64,000 bases of DNA, from assembly GCA_963760225.1 (NCBI GenBank), contig CAVXCD010000001.1:558001-622000 (forward strand). Reading direction: 5' to 3'. The stretch comes from 13-2-20CM-66-19 sp963760225 (GTDB taxonomy: Bacteria; Pseudomonadota; Gammaproteobacteria; Steroidobacterales; Steroidobacteraceae). The translations under genes were made by a program, and so were the position numbers. The notes below the pieces were generated by a model that did not search any database, was not told the DNA's origin, and was given only the letters and a program-made list of their open reading frames with translations. The first letter of the stretch is position 1, and each line of letters begins with the position of its first letter. This document shows positions 15,998-24,252 of the stretch, in pieces.

Positions 15998-17515
15998 GTG
16001 GCGAGCCCCTACATCGAGAGAATCCTCAAGGCGCGCGTCTACGACGTCGCCATCGAGTCGCCGCTCGAGGAGGCGGTACGCCTGTCGCGCCGACTCGATA
16101 ACCACGTGCTGCTCAAGCGCGAGGATCTGCAGCCGGTGTTCTCGTTCAAAGTGCGCGGCGCCTACAACCGCATCGCCAGCCTCGGCGAGGCGAGCGCGCG
16201 GCGCGGGGTGGTGTGCGCCTCGGCCGGCAACCATGCGCAGGGCGTGGCGCTCGCCGCTCAACGGCGCGGCATCGCGGCGCTGGTCGTCATGCCCGAGACC
16301 ACGCCCGCCATCAAGGTACAGGCGGTGGCCGGCCTCGGCGCCGAGGTGCTGATGCATGGCGACGACTACGACAGCGCGTTCGAGCGGGCGGTGAAGCTGG
16401 CGCGCGAGCGCAACCTGGTGTTCGTGCACCCCTTCGACGACCCCGACGTGATCGCCGGCCAGGGCACCATTGCGGTCGAGATCCTGCGCCAGACCGGCGC
16501 CGAGCTCGACGCGATCTTCGTGCCGGTCGGCGGCGGCGGACTGCTGGCCGGCATCGCGGTATACGTGAAGTACCTGTACCCGGGCGTGAAGGTGATCGGC
16601 GTCGAGCCTGAGGACGCCGCCGGCATGCACGACTCGCTGCGCGCCGGGCGGCGCGTCACCCTCGAGCGCGTCGGCATCTTCGCCGACGGCGTGGCGGTGC
16701 GGCGCGTGGGCGAGGAGACCTTCGCGCTGTGCCGCGGGCTGGTGGACGAGATGGTGCTGCTCAGCACCGACGAGATCTGCGCCGCGATCCAGGACGTGTT
16801 CGAGGACACCCGCTCGATCGTCGAGCCGGCCGGCGCACTGGCGGTCGCGGGCCTGAAGAAATACGTCGCGCGCACCGGCTGGCGCGGCAAGCGCCTGGTG
16901 GCCATCAACAGCGGCGCCAACATGAACTTCGACCGCCTGCGCCACGTCGCCGAGCGTGCCGACCTCGGCGGGCAGCGCGAGGCGCTGCTCGCGGTGGTCA
17001 TCCCCGAGCAGCCGGGCAGCTTCCTGCACTTCTGCGAGGTGCTCGGCCGGCGCAGCGTCACCGAGTTCAACTACCGCTACGCCGGCCCCGGCAGCGCGCA
17101 GATCTTTGCCGGGCTCGCGCTCAGCGACGGCCACGCGGAGAAGGAGGCGGCGCTGCAGGCGCTGCGCACGGCGGGTTACACCGTCACCGACATGAGCGCG
17201 GACGAGATGGCCAAGCTGCACGTGCGCTACATGGTCGGCGGTCACGCCCCCGGAATTGCCGACGAGGTGCTGTACCGCTTCGAGTTCCCGGAGCGACCCG
17301 GGGCGCTGCTGAAGTTCCTGCAGGCGATCGGCGTGCGCTGGAACATCACGCTGTTCCACTACCGCAACCACGGCTCGGACTACGGCCGCGTGCTCGCCGG
17401 CATCCAGGTGCCGCCGGCCGAGCGGGCGGACTTTCTGCGCCACCTGAACGAGCTGCACTACGGCTACGTCGAGGAGACGGCCAACCCTGCCTACCGCATG
17501 TTTCTCAGCGCCTGA
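15998..17515 (+). CDS. ilvA: Threonine ammonia-lyase, biosynthetic
   Basis: A 505-residue PLP enzyme that deaminates threonine to 2-ketobutyrate, the first step of isoleucine synthesis. The PLP lysine is Lys51 in FSFKVRGAYN. The phosphate-binding glycine loop GGGGLLAG follows near residue 180, and NSGANMNFDRLR near residue 308 closes the catalytic domain. The remaining 190 residues hold two ACT-like regulatory domains (VIPEQPGSFLHFCEVLG and FEFPERPGALLKFLQAIG), the form feedback-inhibited by isoleucine, close to the length of E. coli IlvA. Translation starts at GTG 15998, 12 bp after the FHA gene, so the two may be one transcript. Confidence 0.95.
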   Translation: MASPYIERILKARVYDVAIESPLEEAVRLSRRLDNHVLLKREDLQPVFSFKVRGAYNRIASLGEASARRGVVCASAGNHAQGVALAAQRRGIAALVVMPETTPAIKVQAVAGLGAEVLMHGDDYDSAFERAVKLARERNLVFVHPFDDPDVIAGQGTIAVEILRQTGAELDAIFVPVGGGGLLAGIAVYVKYLYPGVKVIGVEPEDAAGMHDSLRAGRRVTLERVGIFADGVAVRRVGEETFALCRGLVDEMVLLSTDEICAAIQDVFEDTRSIVEPAGALAVAGLKKYVARTGWRGKRLVAINSGANMNFDRLRHVAERADLGGQREALLAVVIPEQPGSFLHFCEVLGRRSVTEFNYRYAGPGSAQIFAGLALSDGHAEKEAALQALRTAGYTVTDMSADEMAKLHVRYMVGGHAPGIADEVLYRFEFPERPGALLKFLQAIGVRWNITLFHYRNHGSDYGRVLAGIQVPPAERADFLRHLNELHYGYVEETANPAYRMFLSA

Positions 17516-17560
17516 AGGCGCGCGAAGCCTGCGGCGCCGGCGCAGCCGCGCCGCGCTGCC

Positions 17561-18643
17561 TCACCCGCCCGGCTGGCGGCTCTCGAGCTGCCACTCGCGC
17601 CAGATCGCGAGCAGCACGGCAAGAATCACCGGGCCGACGAACAGGCCGACCAGCCCGAAGGCAGCGAGTCCGCCGAGCACGCCGAACATCACCACCAGGA
17701 ACGGGATGCGTGCCTCGCGGCTGATGAGGAACGGGCGCACGATGTGATCGGTCCAGCCCATGACGAGCGCGCCCCAGATCAACAGCCCGACCGCCGCTAC
17801 CGTGCTGCTTTTCAGGAACAGCCACAGCACCACCCCACCCCAGATGGCCGGGGCGGCGAACGGGATCAGGCCGCACACCGTGGTGAGCGAGGCCAGGAAC
17901 ACCGGCGCGCCGGCGCCCGCGAGCCAGTAGCCCAGCCCCACCAGCACGCCCTGCACCACCGCCGCCAGCACCAGCCCGTAAACCACCGCCTTCACGGTCT
18001 GCTCGATGGCGAGCAGGTAGTGATGCACCCGCGGGCCGAGCACCTGCTCCAGCGCGCGCGCCACCTGTGCGGCGATGCGCTCGCCGCCGAGATAGAGGAA
18101 GAACAGGCTCACCACCGACAGCAGCAGCTTCACGGCATTGCGCCCGATGCCGCCGATCAGGTGCGCGATCTGGTCGAAGGAGTGGTCGGTGATCTTGCGC
18201 AGCTCGAGCCCGAGAGCGTTCGGATCCTGGGCGACGCGCGCGCTCAGATCGCGCAGCTGATCGCCGATCCACGGCAGCCTCAGCAGCGCCGGCGGCAGCT
18301 GCACGCCGCCGGCGAGCAGCGCCTGCGTCGCGTGATAGGCGTGGATCACCTCGATGCGCAGCACCACCGCGAGCCACACCAGCGGTGCGATCACCGCCAC
18401 GCTCACCGCCACCGTCATCAGCACGGCGGCGACGACCACGCGTCCGCGACAGCGGGCGCGCACCCACAGGTGCCCGGGCCAGGTGACGAAGGCGAGGATC
18501 CCGGCCCACACCAGCGGCACGATGAACGGATCCATGACACGAAAGCCGAGCAGCACCAGTCCCGCCAGCAACGCCAGGGTGATCAGCCGCCGCAACCAGG
18601 TCGCGGACACCAGATCCTCCAGCGGGGGCCCCGGGGTGCTCAT
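17561..18643 (-). CDS. AI-2E family transporter (PerM/TqsA-like permease)
   Basis: A 360-residue inner-membrane protein with seven to eight hydrophobic helices and the AI-2E family pattern: paired N-terminal helices, a long soluble segment (about residues 110-200), then a C-terminal helical bundle containing GLIPFAAPAIWGG and LVVMFGVLGGLAAFGLVGLFVGPVILA. Members have been linked to autoinducer-2 export, Na+/H+ antiport or unknown substrates, so the name does not fix a function. The ATG at 18643 overlaps the stop of the upstream DUF3429-like gene in an ATGA arrangement, implying translational coupling. It converges with ilvA. Confidence 0.85.
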   Translation of the reverse strand: MSTPGPPLEDLVSATWLRRLITLALLAGLVLLGFRVMDPFIVPLVWAGILAFVTWPGHLWVRARCRGRVVVAAVLMTVAVSVAVIAPLVWLAVVLRIEVIHAYHATQALLAGGVQLPPALLRLPWIGDQLRDLSARVAQDPNALGLELRKITDHSFDQIAHLIGGIGRNAVKLLLSVVSLFFLYLGGERIAAQVARALEQVLGPRVHHYLLAIEQTVKAVVYGLVLAAVVQGVLVGLGYWLAGAGAPVFLASLTTVCGLIPFAAPAIWGGVVLWLFLKSSTVAAVGLLIWGALVMGWTDHIVRPFLISREARIPFLVVMFGVLGGLAAFGLVGLFVGPVILAVLLAIWREWQLESRQPGG

Positions 18644-19068
18644 TGGAGACCGGCCGCGTCCGAGGCGAACATGGTCAGCGCCAGCAGCATGCAGGTGGCC
18701 AGCGTGAGTTGGCGGCGCAGTGCCAGGTAGGCCGGCGGCAGCTGCGCGTGCAGCACCCGGTGCTCGTACAGCCACCAGCCGCCGTGCCCGACGACGAGCA
18801 GCGCAAGGCCGCGCTCGCCAGTCAACACCAGCGCGGCCGCCGCGATCAGCGCCGGCAGCGCGCTGCTGCCGCGCGCGCGCTCCCGTGGCAGTCCCCCGGC
18901 GAGCGCCAGCCCCAGGTGCAGCGCACCGACGCCCGCCAGCAGCACCGCCCCCCAGGCGAGCGCGATGCGCTGCGCCAGCTCGCGCAGAGCGTAGGAGGGC
19001 AGCAGGCCGACGCCCGCCAGGCACAACAGCAGTGGTGCAACCGCCAGGTAGCCAGCCCACTCCGTCAT
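18640..19068 (-). CDS. DUF3429-like small membrane protein
   Basis: A 142-residue protein with four to five hydrophobic helices (LAVAPLLLCLAGVGLLPSYAL, IALAWGAVLLAGVGALHLGLAL, ALPALIAAAALVL, LALLVVGHGGWWLYEH, LATCMLLALTMFASDAAGL). The pattern, including the GALHLGLAL helix and the Gly-Trp-rich fourth helix, matches DUF3429 proteins as I remember them; no function is established. The ATG at 19068 was chosen because upstream in-frame residues are charged and unlike the family. It is the first gene of a two-gene unit with the AI-2E permease, and its promoter must lie in the region shared with the divergent cobalamin riboswitch. Confidence 0.7.
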   Translation of the reverse strand: MTEWAGYLAVAPLLLCLAGVGLLPSYALRELAQRIALAWGAVLLAGVGALHLGLALAGGLPRERARGSSALPALIAAAALVLTGERGLALLVVGHGGWWLYEHRVLHAQLPPAYLALRRQLTLATCMLLALTMFASDAAGLQ

Positions 19069-19183
19069 GCTGCCCGCGCCGGCGGCGCTGTCGTTGGCAG
19101 TTCCCACCGTCTGATCATGCCACGGGGCACACCCTGCCGGCGGCCCTTGACGGCGCAACCCCGCGGCAGGCAGGCTTCGCGCG

Positions 19184-19412
19184 GCGTGAGGTGTCCGTTC
19201 CAACGCATGCGGTCGAAGGCTGTGACCGCGTGCGCCGGGAACGGTTAAACGGGAAGTCCGGTGCGGATTCGTCCAAAGCCGGCGCTGCCCCCGCAACGGT
19301 AATCGAGATCGGGCGGATCACATAGCCACTGCACCTTAAGAGGGGTGCGGGAAGGCGATCCGCCTGGAGTGCCAGTCACTCCAGCTCGAGAGCCCGGAGA
19401 CCGGCCTCGCGT
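19184..19412 (+). promoter_or_regulatory. Cobalamin (B12) riboswitch upstream of btuB
   Basis: The conserved core is clear: ACGGGAAGTCCGGTG near 19249-19263, GCTGCCCCCGCAACGGTAA near 19285-19303, and the B12-box region (GCCAGTCACTCC, then GGAGACCGGCC) at about 19372-19406. Outer helix P1 can pair GCGTGAGG (19184-19191) with CCTCGCGT (19405-19412) using G-U wobbles. The RNA binds adenosylcobalamin or related corrinoids and represses downstream expression. About 130 bases separate it from the btuB start. No T-tract terminator is obvious there, so control by ribosome-site sequestration is more likely. The rest of the 19069-19542 gap shows no other feature. Confidence 0.93.
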
Positions 19413-19542
19413 GACTTCCGATGGGCGTCGCGGCGGGCGATGCTGGTTGGGCGGCGAGCGTACGCGTTCCGCCGCGCGTCCAGCTTCTGCAAATGCCACG
19501 GGCCCACGGGCACGGGTGTGTGCATTTTCAGGAGCTGAATCC

Positions 19543-21489
19543 ATGTCAACAGGTCTCAACACGCGCCGCGCGTCCGCGCGCGTCGCACCGTCGCTGTCCC
19601 TGCCTCCCACGTTTCTCCTGCCGCTCGTCCTGGCAGCCCTGCCGGGGCTGTGCCCGGCGGCCGAAGCGGATGAGCTGCAGACCATCGTGATCACCGCCAC
19701 GCGTATTCCCACGCCGGTGCTGCAGGTGGCCAGCAGCATCACGGTCGTGACCGCGGCGGACATCGAGGCGCGCCAGGAGCGCACCTTCGCCGATGTGCTC
19801 AAGGACATTCCGGGGCTCAACGTCGTGCAGACCGGCGGACCGGGCGGGGAGACGTCGGTGTTCATGCGCGGCACCAACTCCAACCACACCAAGGTGTTCA
19901 TCGACGGCATCGACGTCAGCGACCCGAGCAACGCGACCGGAGCGTTCGATTTCGGTCAGCTGCTGACGCAGGACATCGAGCGCGTCGAGGTGCTGCGCGG
20001 CCCGCAGAGCGGCCTGTACGGCTCGGATGCGATCGGCGGGGTGATCAACATCATCACCAAGAGCGGCAACGGACCGGCGCAGTTCACCGGGCTGGCCGAG
20101 GGCGGCACTTTCGACACCTTCAACCAGGGCGGCACGCTGAGCGGCTCGCAGGACGACTTCCACTACAGCGCCAGCGTGGCGCATTTTCACGCCGGCTCCG
20201 TCCCGGTGACGCCGCTCGATCTGCTGTTGCCCGGGGAGGCCCGCAACGACGACTACGACGACAATCTCACGCTCACCACCAAACTCGGCTACGACGTCAC
20301 GCCGGATTTCGACCTGGGCCTCGCGGCGCGCTATACCGACATCCACTTGCGCGACACCGGCGAGGACTACCTCGAGGTCTTCCCGTACAGCGGCTACCCG
20401 GCGCCCGAGCAGACTACCGCCGACACGGTCGAGTACGCCACGCGCCTCACCGCGCAGCTGAAGTCCTTCGACGGGGTTCTCGAGCAGACCCTCGGGCTCG
20501 CCTACACGCACGATCGCACCGACACCGTGGAGCCGCAGACCCCGCCCGCTCTGAACACTGGCGAGCGGCGCAAGGCCGACTGGCAGGGGGACGTCAAGCT
20601 CGCTCCCACCGAGACGCTGGTGCTCGGCGCCGAGTACGAGCGCGACGAGATCGATCAGCCGATCACCGCCGACGTGCACATCGGCTCCGCCTACGGCGAG
20701 CTGCAGTCGCAGATCGGCGATCACTGGTTCTCCGCGCTCAACGTCCGCAACGACGACAACAGCCGTTTCGGCGACAAGACGACCTGGCGCTTCGCCCCCG
20801 AGTGGGTGGTCACGCAAACCGATACCAGGCTGCACGCGTCCGTCGGCACGGGCTTCAAGGCGCCGACACTCTCGGAGTTGTACCAGAGCTTCCCGGCGTT
20901 CTTCTTCTTCGCCAATCCCAACCTCAAGCCCGAGAGCAGCACCGGCTGGGACGCCGGCATCGAGCAGGCACTGGTGCACGACGTGCTGCGCGTGGGCGTG
21001 ACATACTACGACAACCGCATCCGCGACCTCATTACCACCGACCTCACCGGTACCACCTGGGCCAACGTCGGGCGCGCGACCACCGACGGCATCGAGAGCT
21101 TCATCGCTTACCAGCCGCTGAAGGAGCTCACGCTGCGGGTCGATTACACCTACACGCAAGCCGAGGACGACGTGCTCGAGCAGCCGCTGCTGCGCCGCCC
21201 CAAGCACCGCGGCAGCTTCGTGGCGACCTGGCAGGCGACCCGCGCGTGGCAGTGGAACCTCGACGTGCTCGCCGTGGGCAACTGGGTCGACGTCAGCCGC
21301 GACGGTCTGACTTCGGGCCTCAACGCACCGGGCTATACGACGGTGAACCTCGCCACCAGCTACGACCTCACGCCGCGTGTGGCGCTGTTCGCGCGCGTCG
21401 ACAACCTGCTCGACCGGCACTACGAGAATCCCCTCGGCTTTCTGCAGCCGAGCATCGGCGTTTACGCTGGTCTCAAAGTGAGGTTGTGA
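19543..21489 (+). CDS. btuB: TonB-dependent vitamin B12 receptor
   Basis: A 648-residue outer-membrane receptor. A signal peptide with a positively charged N-terminus and hydrophobic core (FLLPLVLAALPGLCPAAEA) precedes a TonB box (LQTIVITATR). A plug domain follows (VFMRGTNSNHTKVFIDGI, VEVLRGPQSGLYGSDAIGGVINIIT), then a 22-strand barrel ending in an aromatic residue region (YAGLKVRL). The length is close to E. coli BtuB. The ATG at 19543 has a GGAG site 8 bp upstream; longer in-frame extensions run into the riboswitch and are not coding. Control by the cobalamin riboswitch supports corrinoid rather than siderophore uptake. No btuCDF genes are in the window. Confidence 0.93.
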   Translation: MSTGLNTRRASARVAPSLSLPPTFLLPLVLAALPGLCPAAEADELQTIVITATRIPTPVLQVASSITVVTAADIEARQERTFADVLKDIPGLNVVQTGGPGGETSVFMRGTNSNHTKVFIDGIDVSDPSNATGAFDFGQLLTQDIERVEVLRGPQSGLYGSDAIGGVINIITKSGNGPAQFTGLAEGGTFDTFNQGGTLSGSQDDFHYSASVAHFHAGSVPVTPLDLLLPGEARNDDYDDNLTLTTKLGYDVTPDFDLGLAARYTDIHLRDTGEDYLEVFPYSGYPAPEQTTADTVEYATRLTAQLKSFDGVLEQTLGLAYTHDRTDTVEPQTPPALNTGERRKADWQGDVKLAPTETLVLGAEYERDEIDQPITADVHIGSAYGELQSQIGDHWFSALNVRNDDNSRFGDKTTWRFAPEWVVTQTDTRLHASVGTGFKAPTLSELYQSFPAFFFFANPNLKPESSTGWDAGIEQALVHDVLRVGVTYYDNRIRDLITTDLTGTTWANVGRATTDGIESFIAYQPLKELTLRVDYTYTQAEDDVLEQPLLRRPKHRGSFVATWQATRAWQWNLDVLAVGNWVDVSRDGLTSGLNAPGYTTVNLATSYDLTPRVALFARVDNLLDRHYENPLGFLQPSIGVYAGLKVRL

Positions 21490-21546
21490 GCACCGCCCAG
21501 GGGAGAACTGTCAGCTGCAAGAGCGAGAGTGATACTCTAACGCTCG

Positions 21547-21927
21547 ATGAGCGATCCGAGTGAGACTCCGGCGCCCGGCGCCGCGCCCACCGAGGACGAG
21601 CGCACCTGGGGGATGCTCGCGCATCTTTCCGCGCTCGCCGGGCTGGTGATGCCGTTGCTCGGCATCGTTCTCGGCCCGCTCATCGTGTGGCTCGCGCGGC
21701 GCGACCAGTCCGCGTTCGTCGCCGCCCACGCCAAGGAAGCGCTCAACTTCAACATCTCGGTGCTGCTCGCCGCGGTGGTGTGCGCGCTGCTGATGCTGGT
21801 GTTCATCGGCGTGCTGCTCGGCACGGCGCTGTTCATCGCCTGGCTCGTCCTGACGCTGATCGCCGCCATCAAGGCGAGCGAGGGCGAGCTGTACAGGTAT
21901 CCGTTCTCGCTGCGACTGGTGAAGTAG
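21547..21927 (+). CDS. DUF4870 small membrane protein
   Basis: A 126-residue protein with a disordered N-terminus, then three hydrophobic segments in the DUF4870 pattern: ERTWGMLAHLSALAGLVMPL, GIVLGPLIVWLARRD, and LAAVVCALLMLVFIGVLLGTALFIAWLVLTLIAAIKA. The HLSAL and FVAAHAKEALNFNIS motifs are diagnostic of this family, whose role is unknown. The start ATG at 21547 lies 57 bp after btuB. Read-through from the riboswitch-controlled transcript is possible, but the family is not linked to B12. Confidence 0.8.
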   Translation: MSDPSETPAPGAAPTEDERTWGMLAHLSALAGLVMPLLGIVLGPLIVWLARRDQSAFVAAHAKEALNFNISVLLAAVVCALLMLVFIGVLLGTALFIAWLVLTLIAAIKASEGELYRYPFSLRLVK

Positions 21928-22002
21928 ACGCACCCTGCCGGGCCGGCCGTGCGCTGGTCCTCTCGCGCTGTAAATCCCTTGTTTTGAAGGCTTTACGCCT
22001 GC

Positions 22003-22020
22003 ACTGTACGGGCGTACAGT
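22003..22020. promoter_or_regulatory. LexA-type SOS box in front of the intein-containing radical SAM gene
   Basis: ACTGTAC-GGGC-GTACAGT is a perfect 7-bp inverted repeat and fits the gammaproteobacterial LexA consensus CTGT-N8-ACAG exactly (CTGT at 22004-22007, ACAG at 22016-22019). It ends six bases before the ATG at 22027, where LexA binding would block transcription. From memory, PA0069, the namesake of this protein family, is in the P. aeruginosa LexA regulon, which makes the site plausible. Confidence 0.7.
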
Positions 22021-22026
22021 ATTCCC

Positions 22027-24150
22027 ATGCGCCGCACGATCATGGGCCGGCATGTCTACACCGGCCGCGGAGTTCTTTCGAACCCACCCGGACGCTTCGA
22101 CAGGCAGCAGCTCGAGGCGGTCGACGACGGCTGGTACCAGGACGAGGTCCCCGACAGCATCGAGACCAGCCTCGAGCCCGACCACGCGCGCGAGGTCATC
22201 AGCAGCAATGATTCACCCGACATTCCATTCGAACGCTCGATCAATCCGTACAGAGGTTGCGCTCATGCGTGTCCTTACTGCCAGTCTCCTGAGACACCCG
22301 TTCTCATGGCTGATGGGCGTACGCGTCCGCTTTCCGAATTGCGGGTAGGCGATGAGATCTACGGCACGCGCCGCTTCGGGTCGTGTCGGCGCTACGTGAA
22401 ATCCCGCGTGCTCGCGCACTGGAGTGTCATCAAGCCGGCGTTTCGCACGACGTTAGGGGACGGCACAAGGCTCGTCAGCAGCGGGGATCATCGTTTTCTC
22501 AGCGATCGCGGCTGGAAGTTCGTGACCGGGACACAGCACGGAAGATCCCGCAGACCGCACCTCACAACCTTGAACAAGCTCATGGGGACCGGTGCATTTG
22601 CGCAGGCGGTGGTGCAGGACGAGGATTATCGCCGCGGTTATCTCTGCGGGATGATCCGCGGCGACGCTCATCTGGGAATCCACGACGCTCGTCGCGGGGA
22701 TGGCAGCCCTACCAGACTCCACCAGTTCCGTCTTGCCGTGTGCGATCAGCAAGCTCTGGTTAGGACCCGCGACTATCTGCTCGACTTCGAGATAGCGACC
22801 TGCGGATTCCTGTTTCAGGCCGCAGCGGGAGAAAGGCGGGGCCTGCATGCGATAAGGGCCGGATCCCTTCTGAGCGTTCAATCGATTTACCGCCTGATCG
22901 CCTGGTCGCCGTGTCCCACGAAAGAGTGGTCGGCGGGCTTTCTCGCCGGAATATTCGACGCCGAGGGAAGCTTCAGTCAGTCCGTGCTCCGCATTTCCAA
23001 CACCGACGCAGTAATAATTGACTGGATTTGCAGGTGTCTGCGCGTCTTTGGTTTCAACTTTGTCGTGGAACATGCCCACCACGAGGGCCGGAAACCCATC
23101 GACGTCGTCAGATTGACCGGTGGCCTGCGCGAGCACCTGCGCTTCTTCCACACGGTCAGCCCCGCGATCACCCGCAAGCTCGACATCGCCGGCCAGGCGG
23201 TCAAGAGCAACGCGCGTCTGGGCGTCGTCAGCATCGAGCCGCTGCAGACGATGCGGCTCTACGACATCACGACGGAAACCGGGGACTTCATCGCCAACGG
23301 CGTCATCAGCCACAACTGCTACGCCCGTCCCAGTCATGCTTACCTGGGCCTGTCACCGGGACTCGATTTCGAAACGCGGCTGTTCTACAAGGCGGACGCC
23401 GCGACGGTGCTCGAGGCCCAGCTCGCACGTCCCGGCTACGAGTGCAAGCCGATCATGCTCGGCGCCAACACCGACCCCTACCAGCCGGTCGAGCGGCGCA
23501 TGCGTGTCACCCGCTCGATCCTCGAGGTACTGACACGCACCCGTCACCCGGTCACCGTCATCACCAAGAGCGCGCTGGTATTGCGCGACCTCGATCTGCT
23601 CGCGGAGCTGGCACGGCAGCAGCTGACGAGCGTCGCGGTCAGCATCACCACGCAGGACGTCGAGCTCAAACGGGTGATGGAGCCGCGTGCTGCATCGCCA
23701 CAGGCGCGGTTGCGCACGCTGGCGGCGCTGCACGCCGCCGGCGTGCCCTGCGGTGTATTGGTGGCCCCGGTCATTCCCTCCCTCACGGACCACGAGCTCG
23801 AGGGCATTCTGGAGGCCGCCGCGCACGCCGGTGCGGGCTGGGCCGGTTACGTGCTGCTGCGCCTGCCCTATGAGATCAAGGATCTCTTCACCGAATGGCT
23901 CGCGCAGCATTACCCCCAGCGCGCGGGGCATATTATGTCGCTGATTCGCGATATGCGCGGCGGCCGCGACAACGATCCGCGCTTTGGCACGCGCATGCGC
24001 GGCACGGGTCCTTACGCCGAGCTGCTGCGCAGGCGATTCCAGGTGGCCTGCCGGCGGCTCAATCTCAACTCCGGCGGGCGCGGCACGCTCGATACGACCT
24101 TATTCCGGCCGCCCGAACCGCCCGGCGCACAGCTGCGCTTCAGCCTGTAG
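22027..24150 (+). CDS. PA0069/Rv2578c-family radical SAM protein interrupted by an intein
   Basis: A 707-residue precursor. Residues 1-84 and 431-707 are the host protein and 85-430 an intein. Splicing would join CAHACPY to CYARPSHAY and recreate the radical SAM CxxxCxxC motif (Cys78, Cys82, Cys431 in precursor numbering) in a 361-residue protein. The N-extein has the family signature VDDGWYQDE and SPDIPFERSINPYRGC; the C-extein has YLGLSPGLDFETRLFYK, MLGANTDPYQPVE and VITKSALVLRDLDLL. The family is related to spore photoproduct lyase-like radical SAM enzymes and its reaction is unknown. Upstream sits a LexA-type box. The start may instead be the ATG at 22042 (MGRHVYTGRG). Without splicing the cluster cannot form as in relatives. 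Confidence 0.93.
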   Translation: MRRTIMGRHVYTGRGVLSNPPGRFDRQQLEAVDDGWYQDEVPDSIETSLEPDHAREVISSNDSPDIPFERSINPYRGCAHACPYCQSPETPVLMADGRTRPLSELRVGDEIYGTRRFGSCRRYVKSRVLAHWSVIKPAFRTTLGDGTRLVSSGDHRFLSDRGWKFVTGTQHGRSRRPHLTTLNKLMGTGAFAQAVVQDEDYRRGYLCGMIRGDAHLGIHDARRGDGSPTRLHQFRLAVCDQQALVRTRDYLLDFEIATCGFLFQAAAGERRGLHAIRAGSLLSVQSIYRLIAWSPCPTKEWSAGFLAGIFDAEGSFSQSVLRISNTDAVIIDWICRCLRVFGFNFVVEHAHHEGRKPIDVVRLTGGLREHLRFFHTVSPAITRKLDIAGQAVKSNARLGVVSIEPLQTMRLYDITTETGDFIANGVISHNCYARPSHAYLGLSPGLDFETRLFYKADAATVLEAQLARPGYECKPIMLGANTDPYQPVERRMRVTRSILEVLTRTRHPVTVITKSALVLRDLDLLAELARQQLTSVAVSITTQDVELKRVMEPRAASPQARLRTLAALHAAGVPCGVLVAPVIPSLTDHELEGILEAAAHAGAGWAGYVLLRLPYEIKDLFTEWLAQHYPQRAGHIMSLIRDMRGGRDNDPRFGTRMRGTGPYAELLRRRFQVACRRLNLNSGGRGTLDTTLFRPPEPPGAQLRFSL
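22279..23316 (+). other. Intein with LAGLIDADG homing endonuclease domain (346 residues)
   Basis: The inserted segment begins at Cys85 with block A (CQSPETPVLMADGRTRPLSE), has block B SSGDHRFL with its conserved His155, and ends with block G VISHN followed by Cys431. The penultimate His429, terminal Asn430 and Cys+1 are all present, so it should splice. Between them lie two LAGLIDADG motifs: LCGMIRGDAH (206-215, acid Asp213) and LAGIFDAEG (306-314, acid Glu313). A two-motif monomeric endonuclease could therefore be active. By my count, two 60-base lines inside are 52 and 57% G+C against 72% in a C-extein line, a sign of recent transfer. Confidence 0.93.
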
Positions 24151-24252
24151 CGCACCGGCCGCGCCCGGCGGCGGTGGCCGGGAACCCTGGTTGCGGCCCG
24201 GCGGTCAGATTCAGGCAGGCGATGGCATACTTCGGTTGAACAAGTTTCACGC

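Noticed and set aside
13979..17458. A 1159-codon open frame on the minus strand opposite the FHA and ilvA genes
   Set aside because: It is a by-product of high G+C: the plus strand carries two clear domain-matched genes over the same span, and the minus-strand translation is Arg/Leu/Ala/Gly-rich with no recognisable domain.
19345..19542. In-frame N-terminal extension of btuB
   Set aside because: It would translate part of the riboswitch and lacks a ribosome-binding site; the ATG at 19543 gives a normal signal peptide.
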